A stretch of DNA of 64,000 bases from Procambarus clarkii (taxonomy: Eukaryota; Arthropoda; Malacostraca; Decapoda; Cambaridae). Where the stretch lies: NCBI RefSeq assembly GCF_040958095.1, contig NC_091172.1, forward strand, positions 22,969,753 to 23,033,752, written 5' to 3'. Of this stretch, positions 12,939 through 24,549 are shown piece by piece; within the stretch, counting starts at the first letter, position 1, and each line of letters begins with the position of its first letter. Both the position numbers and the translations under genes were made by a program. The notes below the pieces were generated by a model. The model was not told where the DNA came from and ran no database searches. It saw nothing but the letters and a program-made list of their open reading frames with translations.

Positions 12939-13040
12939 ACTCCAGCAGCCATGCTGCTGCTCCTGCTGTTGGAGTCGCTTTAAAAGAGCACACAGCTCAG
13001 GGCACCCTTGCTGTCTCCTCCATTATCGCTCCATAAGTGG
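12939..13040 (-). other. Predicted upstream exon of the zinc-finger gene
   Basis: On the minus strand an acceptor-like TTTACTTGCAG ends at 13,041, and a donor GTGAGG begins at 12,938. The exon between contains ATG at 12,952-12,950 followed by GCT GCT GGA GT. Joining it to the acceptor at 12,735 (a 204-base intron) gives MAAGV and then the Met of the main frame, in phase. An in-frame TAA lies 30 bases upstream of this ATG. Two short upstream ATG frames (one reads ATG GAG CGA TAA) precede it and might dampen translation. The phase match alone has a one-in-three chance; the two splice signals strengthen the case. Transcript data are absent. Confidence 0.5.
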
Positions 13041-13140
13041 CTGCAAGTAAATATGGCGAAACGTTAGTCAAATCAGGGGGCCTGTAGAAGTTTGCTTAGT
13101 AATTGTAATAAACAAAGTATGAACAATCGAGGTGACATGT

Positions 13141-13715
<575 letters not shown>

Positions 13716-14628
13716 CAGTGGGGCCTCGATTTATGATGGTAATCCATTCCCAGAGACGTATCGTAAGTCAAAATATCGTAAGTCGAAGCTATTTTTCCCA
13801 TAAAAAATAAAGGGAATTGAATTAATCCGTTCCCCACCCTCCAAAATATTAACTTACAAATACATTTTATACTGAATACAGTACATATGTTTATCTTACC
13901 TTTATGGAGGACTCTTGATGGCATATGGAAAATGGTGATGAGGAGGAAGGAGGAGAGGTGTTACTGTTTGGAAGGGGAGTCCCCTTCCATTATAACATCA
14001 GGCAGTGATAACTTTTCTGGGATACACTCTCTGGCACGTTTTGCCTGCATACCACTAGGACCTGCTTGTGGCTCTTTGCTTGCTTGTCTTACTAAGAATC
14101 TGTCTAAAGACACTTGTTTTTCCCTACATTTTAACACTTGTCTGTAGTAAGACATCACATTGTCATTTAAAGGTCAATGCAAGGTCAAGCCTGCTACAGC
14201 TTTATCTGGGCAAGTTTTTTCAACAAAACTTTGCAGTTCTTCCCATACTTCACACATTTTCTTAATGAGGAAAGGACATCCTCTACTGCTTCTACTCACA
14301 ACTATTTTCTTAGGTTGAACCTTATCGCTGACTTTCTTGGGACCCATGGCACAATATATAATAAGTAGTTTTATGTTCAAAGAGCAAAAAATCACCACAA
14401 AAACGGAATTTCTTATAGGCGTGATCGTCACTAAGCGGGCACCTATAGTAAACTGAGGCAGGTAGGCACGCGTGACCAGGAACCACATGCTCGGTCGACC
14501 CAAACGTGTACCAACAAATATCGTTAGTCTAAGACACTACCATATGTCGAGTCGCATTTTTCGATCAAATTTACATCGTAACTCGAAATTATCGTAAGTC
14601 AGGGCAATTGTAAGTCAAGGTGCCACTG
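13716..14628 (-). mobile_element. Tigger-like (pogo/Tc1-mariner) deletion derivative, copy 1
   Basis: The left end reads CAGTGGGGCCTCGATTTA and the right end is its inverted counterpart (AAGTCAAGGTGCCACTG). Each is bordered by TA, the Tc1/mariner target duplication. On the minus strand, ATG at about 14,348 starts MGPKKVSDKVQPKK, the characteristic start of Tigger-type transposases. The frame then passes directly into text resembling the end of such proteins (NDNVMSYYRQVLKCREKQ, then MEGDSPSKQ and stop, about 14,165-13,960). The DDE catalytic core is missing, so the 913-base element is non-autonomous. The transposase family is established knowledge; the identification rests on reading the ends by eye. 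Confidence 0.8.
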
Positions 14629-14659
14629 TATATACAGTACGAGTATATATATATATATA

Positions 14660-15574
14660 CAATGGGGCCTCGACTTACGATGGTAATCCGTTCCCAGAGA
14701 CGGATCGTAAGTCGAAATATCGTAAATCGAAGCGATTTTTCCCATAAGAAATAAAGGGAATTGAATTAATCCGTTCCCACACCCTTAAAAATACATTTTA
14801 TACTGAATACAATTTTGTTCTCTAACTACAATACAGTATAAATGTTTATCTTACCTTTATGGAGGACTCTTGATGGTATATGGAAGATGGTGAGGAGGGG
14901 GGAGGAGAGGTGTTACTGTTTGGAAGGGGAGTCCCCTTCCATTATAACATCAGGCAGTGATGACTTTTCTGGGATACACTCTCTGGCATGTTTTGCCTGC
15001 ACACCACTAGGACCTGCTTGTGGCTCACTGCTTGCTTGTCTTACTAAGAATCTGTCTAAAAACACTTGTTTTTCCCTACATTTTAACACTTGTCTGTAAT
15101 AAGACATCACATTGTCATTTAAAATGTCAATGCAACGGCCTGCTACAGCTTTATTTGGGTGAGTTTTTTCAGCAAAACTGCAGTTCTTCCCATACTTCAC
15201 ACATTTTCTTAATGAGGAAGGGATATCCTCTCCTGCCTCAACTCACAACTATTTTCTTAGGTTGAACCTTACCACTGACTTTCTGGGACCCATGACGTGA
15301 TATATAATAATCAGTTTTATGTTCAAAAAGCAAAAAATCACCACAAAAACAGAATTTCTTATAGGCGTGATTGTCACTAAGCGGGCAGCTCTAGTAAACT
15401 GAGGCAGGTTGGCCCACGTGACCGGGAACCACGTGCTCAGTCGACCCAAACGTGTACCAACAAATATCGTTAGTCGAAGACACTATCGTAAATCGAGTCA
15501 CATTTTTCGATGAAATTTACATCGTAACTCGCAATTATTGTAAGTTGGGACAATCATAAGTCGAGGTGCCACTG
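14660..15574 (-). mobile_element. Tigger-like deletion derivative, copy 2
   Basis: This is a 915-base sister of the preceding element in the same orientation, with terminal CAATGGGGCCTCGACTTA and mirrored GTCGAGGTGCCACTG bordered by TA. It keeps the same transposase start (MGPRKSV with a small frameshift) and the same C-terminal block (FAEKTHPNKAVAGRCIDILN, about 15,165-15,105). It has the same internal deletion as copy 1. It is separated from copy 1 by about 30 bases of TA-rich DNA. No intact transposase is present in this window. Confidence 0.8.
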
Positions 15575-16157
15575 TATATATATATAACTATTTACATTTT
15601 TGTGTACCACAACGTACCACTAAGTTGGTCTGATGAACCCGAACAGTATAGCGTCAACACGCTAGTCAGCTGACCCACCACCTGACCTGCCATAATGCCT
15701 CCAAGATAACATGCCTATAACTACTTTAAGCACAATGTTGCTATTATTATCTGCATTCTGGTCAGTAAATCCTGAATATGAATCTTTTTTAACTAACAGT
15801 TTTTAACAGTTTCTAGAACAGCCTCTTGTGTGGGACTCAATCAAAAGCCCTTTTTAGGTCTAGATAGACACAGTCAACCCAACCACCTCTTTCCTGTAGT
15901 ATCTCTGGCTCTATCATAAAACTAAGAAGATTTGTTACACAGGATCTTCCTGTTCAAAAACCATACTGACTGTTCTTTATTATGTCATTATGCTCTAGGT
16001 ATTCAGCCCATTTGGCTTTAACTATTTTGTCTAGTGTTTTAACTCCCACGCTTGTTAATGATACTGTACTGGTCTATAATTTAAAGGTTCCTCTCAACTA
16101 CCATTTTTATAGATTGGTACTATGTTTGCCTTTTGCCATTTTGCTTTTTGCCATTCG

Positions 16158-16672
16158 CAGTCTCCGTGGCGTAGTGGTAAAACGTTCACTTGGCGTTCCG
16201 CGAGCACTTTGTCCTGGGTTCGTATCCTGGCCGGAGAGAATTTACTGGGTGCAAATCCTTAACTGTAGCCTCTGTTTAACTCAACAATAAAATGGGTACT
16301 TAGTTAACACAGATATCACAATAACGTGATGCATCAAATGAACAAATCCACATGGGCCGTGACGAGGATTCGAACCTGTGTCCGAGAGCATCCCAGACGC
16401 TGCCTTAATCGACTGAGCTACGACATGGTCAAAAGAGTTGAAACCGAAGTTCTACTGAACTTACTGGATCCTGCAGCCTCTCCGAGACACAAACCACAGA
16501 TATTGTGATATCTACACACAGATATTGTGATATCTGTGTGCAATGGGTACTTAGTTGTAAAAACGATTCTTTGTGGGGGTCGTATTCCAGGGCACATAGG
16601 ATTAAGGACTTGCCCGAAATGCTACATGTACTAGTGGCTGTACAAGAATGTAACAACTCTTGTATATATAAA
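16158..16672 (+). mobile_element. tRNA-derived SINE (outer), split by a second SINE
   Basis: The 5' head has a pol III A-box-like TGGCGTAGTGGTAAAACG and a B box GGGTTCGTATCC inside a tRNA-like 72-base block (about 16,160-16,240). The body (TTTACTGGGTGCAAATCC) continues past the inserted element to the tail TACTAGTGGCTGTACAAG and CTTGTATATATAAATA. That tail resembles the 3' tails at 17,680, 24,550 and 25,500, suggesting shared LINE machinery for retrotransposition. It is inserted in the RT region of the surrounding LINE fossil. Confidence 0.75.
16306..16541 (-). mobile_element. tRNA-derived SINE (inner), inserted in the outer SINE
   Basis: On the minus strand it contains GTAGCTCAGTCGATTAAGGC (A-box region) and CAGGTTCGAATCCTC (B box), followed by the body TTTGTTCATTTGATGCATCA. 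It is flanked by a perfect 15-base target-site duplication AATGGGTACTTAGTT at 16,291-16,305 and 16,542-16,556, so its boundaries are exact. It inserted after the outer SINE was already in place. Confidence 0.8.
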
Positions 16673-17679
16673 TATATCTGCTAAGATTTCCGTGCACAAG
16701 GATGTCTGGAATATTAATTGGATTGCAATGCTCAGCTCGGTTGCACATTCTCACAGCATGTTTCACCCAAGGTGAAACTCCATCAGGTCCATCCGCTTTA
16801 TTTATTCCTAGCCCCATGAGTAATTTTTCCACTTCGTCTTGAGATACCTTGATGCATTCTATGGCGTGCTGAGGAATTGGTATTTGGTCTGGCTTTCTGA
16901 AATCCTAATTTTGTACACACTTTAGAACTGTTCATTTAGCATTTCACACATTTCTTTTTCATTCTCAGTAGTCCTATTCCCCATTCTCAAACTCTGGATT
17001 TTATCATTTACATGCAGCTTGTTTTAATGAATGCTTTGCAACAAGTCTGTCCAATTAAAGTCATTAAAAAAATTCTAAGTTCCACATAGTGTCCTCTCTT
17101 GAAATCGAGTTGATCAACTGTTTTATGTCCCCATTCTCTTCAAGATTATATCGCAAAGCATATTTAATTTCCAACAGGTCCAGCTGTTGTTTTACTTGTT
17201 TCACGCCATTAAATGTCACTCTTTCCGAAGGGAGGAAGGTACTGGATATCAAATATCTCTTCTTTTCTGGTGAATATTAGATCCAGTATTGATAGCACAT
17301 ACCCTTTTCTCATTGTGGCCTGCTTGATGTGTTGATACATGAATGTCTCCAGAATGAGGTTTACAAATCTGCCTGTCCAAATGTCCTCCGTTCTTGCTTC
17401 GTACTCCTCCCAGTCTACTGCTTTCTAGTTGAAATCCCCCAGTACCAACAATCGTGATTTATTTTTATCTGCTTTTACTATAATCTCTCTCATGACCATT
17501 ATGAGGCCCTCTCATTTGTCATTAGTTCCTTGTTTGTCCATGTGTTGCTTGCTGGGTGGGCTGTAGGCATTTACAATTATCAGTTTATCATCCTGATTGC
17601 AGACCTGCAATGCCATTATATTAACTTCTCGAGAGTTTTTGATTATTAACTCTCTTACCTTCATGTGTACCACCTTGGC

Positions 17680-17765
17680 ATACTAGTGGCTTTACAAGAT
17701 TGTAAATACTATGCTATGTACTCTCACAAACCCAATGTACCTTCTTGTATATAAATAAATAAATG
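17680..17765 (+). repeat. Short LINE/SINE 3'-tail fragment
   Basis: ACTAGTGGCTTTACAAGATT...CCCAATGTACCTTCTTGTATATAAATAAATAAA is the same 3' tail seen at 25,497-25,612 and, inverted, at 24,550-24,660. It ends in an AAAT simple repeat as target-primed insertions do, and was dropped into the endonuclease region of the LINE fossil. Confidence 0.6.
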
Positions 17766-18528
17766 TGTTCTTTCACTGGCACAGTCACTCCTCCCCCCTT
17801 CATAGTTTTCCCTGTCACGTCTCCAAACAGATTAGTCTCCAAACTGAGTAGCCCCTTGGGAATACGACCTCATTTAAAATATTTTTAAGTTTCGTTTAGT
17901 AGTGCAACTATATCTGGGACCTTAAGTTGAATTATATTGTTTAGCTTCTGTATTTTTTTTATCTCACTCCATCTATGTTGGTGTACACAATTTTCAGGAA
18001 CCTGTTCCCTCTCCCTTTTTTCTTTACTCCCCATCACTCTAATGATTTTGTTGATTTATTTTTTTACGTACCATTTCACTAGCTTTCCAGTCCCTAACAC
18101 GTAGGAAAAAGAATATCTTTCTTCTTCATTTCTATTCCCATTTATACATTTCACTTCATCAAGGTTTGTTTTCAGCTTTTCTCTGTCTTCTTCTAAGAGG
18201 TCTTGTCTTATTGACCAAGGTTTGACATCCTCATCGCTGCAATTTCCTGGCATTTCTAAGCACTACTGTCATTTGTTTCACTCCATTAAATGTCACCCTT
18301 AAGAGGCAATTTTTATCTTTCTCCTATTTTCCTATCCTAAAATGACTGACATTTTCTCTTGAATTGAGGCCTTCTCCTAAACCTACTATTTTCTCAATTA
18401 TTTTAATCTCATTTGCTGCTTTGTCCACCCTAGATGATATTCCTAAGCTTTCTAAAGTTTAAGCTTTCTTCTTACTCTGCACTAAATGCCTTTAGAAACT
18501 ATGTGGAGGATCATAGATCCCGCATCCC

Positions 18529-18546
18529 CCCCCCCCCCCCCCCCCC
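18529..18546. repeat. Poly-C tract
   Basis: An uninterrupted run of about 18 C, directly before the start of the next LINE copy. Its length is likely unstable or assembly-sensitive. Confidence 0.9.
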
Positions 18547-18559
18547 GAGATTTACACCC

Positions 18560-20830
18560 ATTACGGAGCTGTTAACAAGTCATTCCTATGCTAACGAAAC
18601 TAGTCACAACTAAAAGTCTAAACAATCCATGGCTTACAAAGGAGATACAGGTACTGTACTTAAATCTATTAATAAAAAACATGACCTTGAGAAGTATAGA
18701 TTAGGAGTCGTCTCCAAAGAATTTTCAAAGAACTCATCAATGCTGTGCAAAATAATTAGGAGTCAAAATAAAATACTACAAAAATAAATTCACCCAAATT
18801 AAGGGCATCATTAAGAAAACATGGAACATTATTTCCCAAATATTGGGATCAAAAAAGATTTTAAATAAAAAATCAATGCTCCTATCCAATAACGATAGTT
18901 TGCTTTCAGTCTCTGATACTGCTATTGAATTCAATAGGTTCTTCTCATCCATTGGGACATCCCTTGCTAATGATATTCCATCCTCCCGTACTAATGTCAA
19001 GGACTACCTTACAGGTATCTATCCAGAGTCTGTACCTAACGCCTGCTAACTCCACTGATGTTAATGAGATAATCCTCTCCCTTAAAACAAAGTCTTGTGC
19101 CCTTGCTGAGATACCAACTCTAATTTACAAAATAGCCTCCAGATTTTTAGCTCCTGCCATTGCGTTGCTCTACAACAAGTCACTTGAACTCCAAACCTTT
19201 CCAGATATTCTAAAAAAAAAAAAGCGAGAGCAACCCCAGTCCATAAATGTGGTGATCTCACTTGTGGTGAAGTTGTTTACTGATGTCAACAACTTCAGAC
19301 CTATATTAATTCTGCCAAACTTGTCAAAATTTTTTGAAAAACTAACCTATAAGCAACTTTACTCTTATCTAGCCAAACACAATATACTTGGCTCTTGCCA
19401 AAATGGCTTCAGACCCCAAAAAAGCACTAACGATGCACTTATTAGTATGATTAACTTGATACATGCAGCTCTTGATAAAAATAAGTTCCCTGTTGGGTTA
19501 TTTGTTGACCTATAGTAAGGCTTTTGACACTGTCAACCACCAAAACCTTCTTCTTAAATTACATCATTATGGAGTCAGAGGTCACTCCCTCCAATATCTT
19601 CAGTCTTACCTTACTGACAGGCTTCAGTATGTTTCTGTGAATAATTCCATTTCTCCCACCCTACTCATCAACATTGGTGTTCCTCAGGGCAGCATACTTG
19701 GCTCTTTCCTCTTTCTCATCTACATTAATGACCTTCTAAATGCCTCTCAACACCTCAAACCAATTCTATTTGCTGATGACACAACCTTCATTTTCTCCAG
19801 TCCTGACCCCCTTGCTCTAAATGTCACAGTGAATACTGAACTAAATGAAGTCCATCTTTGGCTAACTGCTAACAAACTCACCCTTAACACTGACAAAACT
19901 TTCTATATTTTGTTTGGTAATAAATCCTCAATTCAAATTAATCTAAGAATAAACAATATCCAAATTAGTAATAAAGTAGATGGCAAATTCCTTGGGGTTC
20001 TCATCAATAACAAGCTGAATTCCCACGGACATCCTGAATTATAGCAAAAAATTAAGTTACTAAAATTGTTGGCATTCTTTCTAAGATCAGATATTATGTA
20101 CCTCGCCCTGCCCTGGTGACACTCTATTACTCTCTCATCTATCCTTATCTCAACTATGGTATTTGTGCTTGGAGTTCTACTACCCAAAATCATTTACGTC
20201 CTCTAATTACTCAACACAAAGCTGCTATTAGGACAATATCCAACTCTGGCCCCAGACAACACTCGGTACCCTTACTCAAATCTCTGAATATGTTAGATAT
20301 TAAGTCACTGAACATCCTCTCATGTGTACTTTATATATTTAAAACTCTGAACTGTAATGTCAATCCTGACCTTAGAAGCTTCCTTAGAGATTGTGACAGA
20401 ACACATGGGCACCACATCAGAAACAAATACCTATTTGATATTCTAAGAGTGCGCCTTAACCAAACTAGAAATGCTCTACAAATCAAGGGACCCAGAATGT
20501 GGAAGGACCTTCCCAATCATGTCAAAAACTGTACCTCTCTTGACCAGTTTAAGAGTAGAACTAAATACTACCTAATTATCTCCATGTAACCTACCATAAC
20601 AATGGGTTGACAAAATGTCAACCTATGTCTTGCTTCTAAACAATGCTGTTTGTTGACCAACTTGCACAATTGCTGATTTCTGCCATGTTCCCCCCTCCCC
20701 TCCCCACAAAGTTTTTTTTTTATTCCGTATTAGTGGCTTTAGGTATTGTATGTACTGTACTAGCTCTATTTATAAATCCAACATTATGTTTGTAACTCTG
20801 CATCTATGTATGTACTTTTCCAGAATAAAA

Positions 20831-20888
<58 letters not shown>

Positions 20889-20912
20889 GTTATTATTATT
20901 ATTATTATTATT
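18560..20912 (+). pseudogene. Non-LTR retrotransposon family A, copy 1 (5'-truncated, broken)
   Basis: The EN-RT linker (TKSCALAEIPTLIYKIASR), RT start and palm are readable: FRPQKSTNDALISMINLI, KAFDTVNHQNLLLKLHHYGV, GVPQGSILGSFLFLIYINDL and FADDTTFIFSS. The C-terminal region YPYLNYGICAWSSTTQNHL is also present. Stops and frameshifts break it, including a TAG after the FVDL motif near 19,514 and frame changes near 19,500 and 20,044. The 3' end carries an AATAAA and an (ATT)n tail. It is 5'-truncated within the endonuclease. The FADD catalytic box is intact but cannot be translated in one piece. Confidence 0.85.
20826..20912. repeat. (ATT)n 3' tail
   Basis: An ATT trinucleotide run directly after AATAAA at the 3' end of the family A LINE copy; it is the element's simple-repeat tail. 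Confidence 0.9.
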
Positions 20913-21690
20913 GCTGAATGTGAGAGGGAATTCAGTAACGTGAACCTGATAATAATTACAACACGCTCAAGAATTATCACAAATCATGTATCAGCACTTA
21001 TGTTTGTGCTACATAGACCTCCTCTATTGATTTTTTGATTGTTGCCGCCGGAGGCAGCTTGTTTATTGTGCACCCCATACCCATCCTGTGAGCGGTAGCG
21101 CAAAAAGCATTACAGAGGGCACAAGAGGTCTTTATCAGACCTCATCTTAGATTATTACATAAACAATTTCATTTATCCTTCACACCTTATAGTTACAATG
21201 TCAAGACCTCCTCTAGTTCAGTGGACTCCTGAGCCATATCCCCTGACCCTTTGTGGAAACTTGTGAAACTTCTCACTGGTTGTATTTTGTGGACACTAAG
21301 TGTTTTAACTTCTTAAATTGATCAATACATGAACGATGTCTTTCCTTTACTTGTTTGATAATTATATTTTATGATAATTAGTGAGTACAAACACGAAATA
21401 CTTAATCATGTGACATATACAGAAACAGGATAGGAAACAACAGGCTTTTGTCAGCTCCACGGTGCACCACCATCAGAGCTCCGGCACCTGGTGAGCAATG
21501 CACTCCTGCTGACCTTATCATGTCACACTTAATTCTTCGCCTTTCTAGGAGAATGTAAATTAAGCTTTGTCACTCTCTTCATATGAAAGGTTTCTAATTT
21601 GCGGGATAACTACCGAGTGGTGATGATTACCGACGCGCAGTCATTGCCATGCACGTGCTGGCTTAATTGTAGTTAGTGTGGTGAGCACCA
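20913..21690. other. No gene; one interspersed repeat fragment
   Basis: The block at about 21,026-21,200 (GCAGCTTGTTTATTGTGCACCCCATACCC) shares its GTGCACCCCATACCCATC core with an inverted stretch near 39,485-39,515, so it is an interspersed repeat. The rest shows no feature. Confidence 0.4.
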
Positions 21691-21694
21691 GGAA

Positions 21695-23712
21695 GGTGTG
21701 ATAATAGAGGCGATCGTCACCACGTGCTGGGTGGTGATGAGTACCTAGGCGGTCATCACCACGTGCTGGCGGGTGGTGAGTACCGAGGCGGTCATCTCCA
21801 CGTGCTGGCGGGTGGTGAGTACCGAGGCGGTCATCACCACGTGCTGGCGGGTGATGAGTACCGAGGCGGTCATCACCACGCGCTGGCGGGAGTACCGAGG
21901 CGGTCATCACCACGTGCTGGGTGGTGGTGAGTATCGAGGCGGTCATCACCACGTGCTGGCTGGTGGTGAGTGGTGAGTAACGAGGCGGTCATCACCACGT
22001 GCTGGCTGGTGGTGAGTACCGAGGCGGTCATCACCACGCGCTGGCGGGAGTACCGAGGCGGTCATCACCACGTGCTGGGTGGTGGTGAGTAACGAGGCGG
22101 TCATCACCACGTGCTGGCTGGTGGTGAGTGGTGAGTAACGAGGCGGTCATCACCACGTGCTGGCTGGTGGTGAGTACCGAGGCGGTCATCACCACGTGCT
22201 GGGTGGTGAGTACCGAGGCAGTCATCACCACGTGCTGGGTGGTGGTGAGTACCGAGGCGGTCATCACCACGTGCTGGGTGGTGAGTACCGAGGCGGTCAT
22301 CACCACGTGCTGGCTGGTGGTGAGTACCGAGGTGTTCATCACCACGTGGTGGTGAGTACCGAGGCGGTCATCACCACGTGCTGGCTGGTGGTGAGTACCG
22401 AGGCAGTCATCACCACGTGGTGGTGAGTGGTGAGGCGGTCATCACCACGTGCTGGCTGGTGGTGAGTGGTGAGGCGGTCATCACCACGTGCTGGCTGGTG
22501 GTGAGTGGTGAGGCGGTCATCACCACGTGCTGGTGAGTACCGAGGCGGTCATCACCACGTGCTGGGTGGTGGTGAGTACGGAGGCGGTCATCACCACGTG
22601 CTGGGTGGTGGTGAGTACCGAGGCGGTCATCACCACGTGCTGAGTGGTGAGACAGTCATCACCACGTGCTGGGTGCTGGTGAGTGGTGAGGCGGTCATCA
22701 CCACGTGCTGGGTGAGTACCGAGGCGGTCATCACCACGTGCTGGGTGAGTACCGAGGCGGTCATCACCACGTGCTGGGTGGTGGTGAGGCGGTCATCACC
22801 ACGTGGTGGTGAGGCGGTCATCACCACGTGGTGGTCAGGCGGTCATCACCACGTGGTGGGTGGTGAGTGGTGAGGCGGTCATCACCACGTGCTGGGTGGT
22901 GGTGAGTGGTGAGGCGGTCATCAGCACGTGGTGGGTGGTGAGTGGTGAGGCGGTCATCACCACGTGCTGGGTGGTGAGTGGTGAGGCGGTCATCACCACG
23001 TGGTGAGTGGTGAGGCGGTCATCACCACGTGGTGGTGATGCGGTCATCACCACGTGCTGGGTGGTGAGTGGTGAGGCGGTCATCACCACGTGGTGGGTGG
23101 TGAGGCGGTCATCACCACGTGGTGGGTGGTGAGTGGTGAGGCGGTCATCACCACGTGGTGGTGAGGCGGTCATCACCACGTGCTGGGTGGTGAGGCGGTC
23201 ATCACCACGTGCTGGGTGGTGAGTGGTGAGGCGGTCATCACCACGTGCTGGGTGGTGAGGCGGTCATCACCACGTGCTGGGTGGTGAGGCGGTCATCACC
23301 ACGTGCTGGGTGGTGAGGCGGTCATCACCACGTGGTGGTGAGGCGGTCATCACCACGTGCTGGGTGGTGAGTGGTGAGGCGGTCATCACCACGTGGTGGT
23401 GAGGCGGTCATCACCACGTGGTGGTGAGGCGGTCATCACCACGTGCTGGGTGGTGAGGCGGTCATCACCACGTGGTGGGTGGTGAGTGGTGAGGCGGTCA
23501 TCACCACGTGGTGGGTGGTGAGTGGTGAGGCGGTCATCACCACGTGCTGGGTGCTGGGTGGTGAGGCGGTCATCACCACGTGGTGGGTGGTGAGGCGGTC
23601 ATCACCACGTGGTGGGTGGTGAGGCGGTCATCACCACGTGCTGGGTGGTGAGGCGGTCATCACCACGTGGTGGGTGGTGAGTGGTGAGGCGGTCATCACC
23701 ACGTGCTGGGTG
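21695..23712. repeat. CACGTG-bearing minisatellite, about 2 kb
   Basis: A tandem array whose core is GGCGGTCATCACCACGTG, present on the order of sixty times (not counted exactly). Unit length varies from about 25 to 50 bases. In the left half most units also carry GAGTACCGA and a GCTGGCTGG linker. From about 22,430 onward GTACCGA is largely replaced by GTGGTGA, and shorter units dominate. Nearly every unit has the palindrome CACGTG (two have CACGCG) plus CpG sites. Histidine- and threonine-rich open frames on both strands are by-products. Confidence 0.95.
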
Positions 23713-24290
23713 ACCCACGCCACGCTCAACCTGCCACAATAATCAATACGGGAGCATCAGCCTCCGCGGGTCGTGGCCTGTGGCACACCAGCCTTCCCCT
23801 TTCTCATTCACAACAACACCTCTCAGTAACACCTGCTTCATCTCACACCTGCTTCACCACACACCTGCTTCACCACACCTGTACTTCACCACACCTGCAC
23901 CATGTATTCTTGGCTTCTTCGATCGCGTTCGAAAGATGCATTCACTCAATTCCCGAATAATTTGCATGGTAGTGTGTGGCGTTCCTAGGTGTCGGAAACT
24001 CTTCACAATGTGACAACTAACACAGCAGCACACTGTAGATGGCCCAACAATACCATACACTTGGTATATATATATATAGATATACGGAGGAGGCCACGTC
24101 ACGGTATACCTGTGTATGTTCCCGGGCCTTGTCGTCTGCCAGGCCAAGATGACCACGTATTATTCCACTTGTACCTTCCAATGATGCATTGCTTATAATA
24201 TAAGTATTCCGTCGTCCTCCTGTGGCACATTTCACGTATTCCTAGAGTGAAATACACTAGTAATACCAAATAACTAGAGAGTCGGAACGG
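23713..24290. other. Unannotated; short CACCTG-type repeats
   Basis: A small imperfect repeat of TTCACCACACACCTGC lies near 23,840-23,900. A short (AT)n lies at about 24,064-24,080. I see no convincing exon. Confidence 0.4.
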
Positions 24291-24295
24291 CTTAC

Positions 24296-24490
24296 CTTGC
24301 CTCGGAGCTTGACAGCTGTGGTGATCCCCCCCTTGTCCGACTCCACCAAGGTCGGGTGAGGCGCGCCACATTGGGTCGAGGGGAGGGGAGCCACAAGGAC
24401 GGGTCTACCTTGCGCCCTCCCGCCGCCGACACCCAGAAATAGCGTCGTCTGCTGCGCGCCTGCTCCCTCGCCAGACCCTCGCACACACAT
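24296..24490 (-). other. GC-rich patch, possible first exon or promoter
   Basis: This CpG-rich patch of about 200 bases stands out from AT-rich surroundings. On the minus strand it ends in a strong donor, CGAGGCAAG then GTAAGC, at about 24,297. An ATG at 24,371 would give MWRASPDLGGVGQGG up to that donor; other frames are also open, so the reading frame is undecided. No downstream exon was found that clearly joins it. It may be the 5' exon of a minus-strand gene whose next exons I could not identify, or chance GC-rich DNA. Confidence 0.25.
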
Positions 24491-24549
24491 TTTCTCTCAT
24501 TGGTCTGTGTTCGTTTTCTTTCATTAAATCATGGGGGACTTTACTGCTA

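Larger units (their letters stand above)
15780..18480 (-). pseudogene. Decayed CR1-like non-LTR retrotransposon (family B), ORF1-EN-RT remnants
   Basis: Read on the minus strand from high to low coordinates, the parts appear in the expected order. An ORF1-like remnant at 18,253-18,056 reads SIRQDLLEEDREKLKTNL. An APE-type endonuclease at about 17,640-17,250 contains NAYSPPSKQ, LVLGDFN and ILDLIFTRKEE. The reverse-transcriptase start at about 16,830-16,740 contains KADGPDGVSP. After the inserted SINEs, ANIVPIYKNGS and LNYRPV follow near 16,130-16,060, then a YGF remnant and a DLKRAFDCVPH-like block near 15,860. Stops and frameshifts are frequent, so it is a fossil. It is interrupted at 16,158-16,672 by nested SINEs and at 17,680-17,765 by a repeat tail. 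Confidence 0.75.

Noticed and set aside
16158-16240. tRNA gene on the plus strand
   Set aside because: A and B boxes are present but the sequence continues into a SINE body and tail and the cloverleaf looks degraded; called as a SINE head.
16345-16430. tRNA gene on the minus strand
   Set aside because: Part of an inserted SINE bounded by a 15-base target duplication; not an independent tRNA.
21695-23712. CRISPR-like array or coding repeat protein
   Set aside because: There are no unique spacers: the intervening bases are variants of the same short words. His/Thr-rich frames exist on both strands because the unit is partly palindromic.
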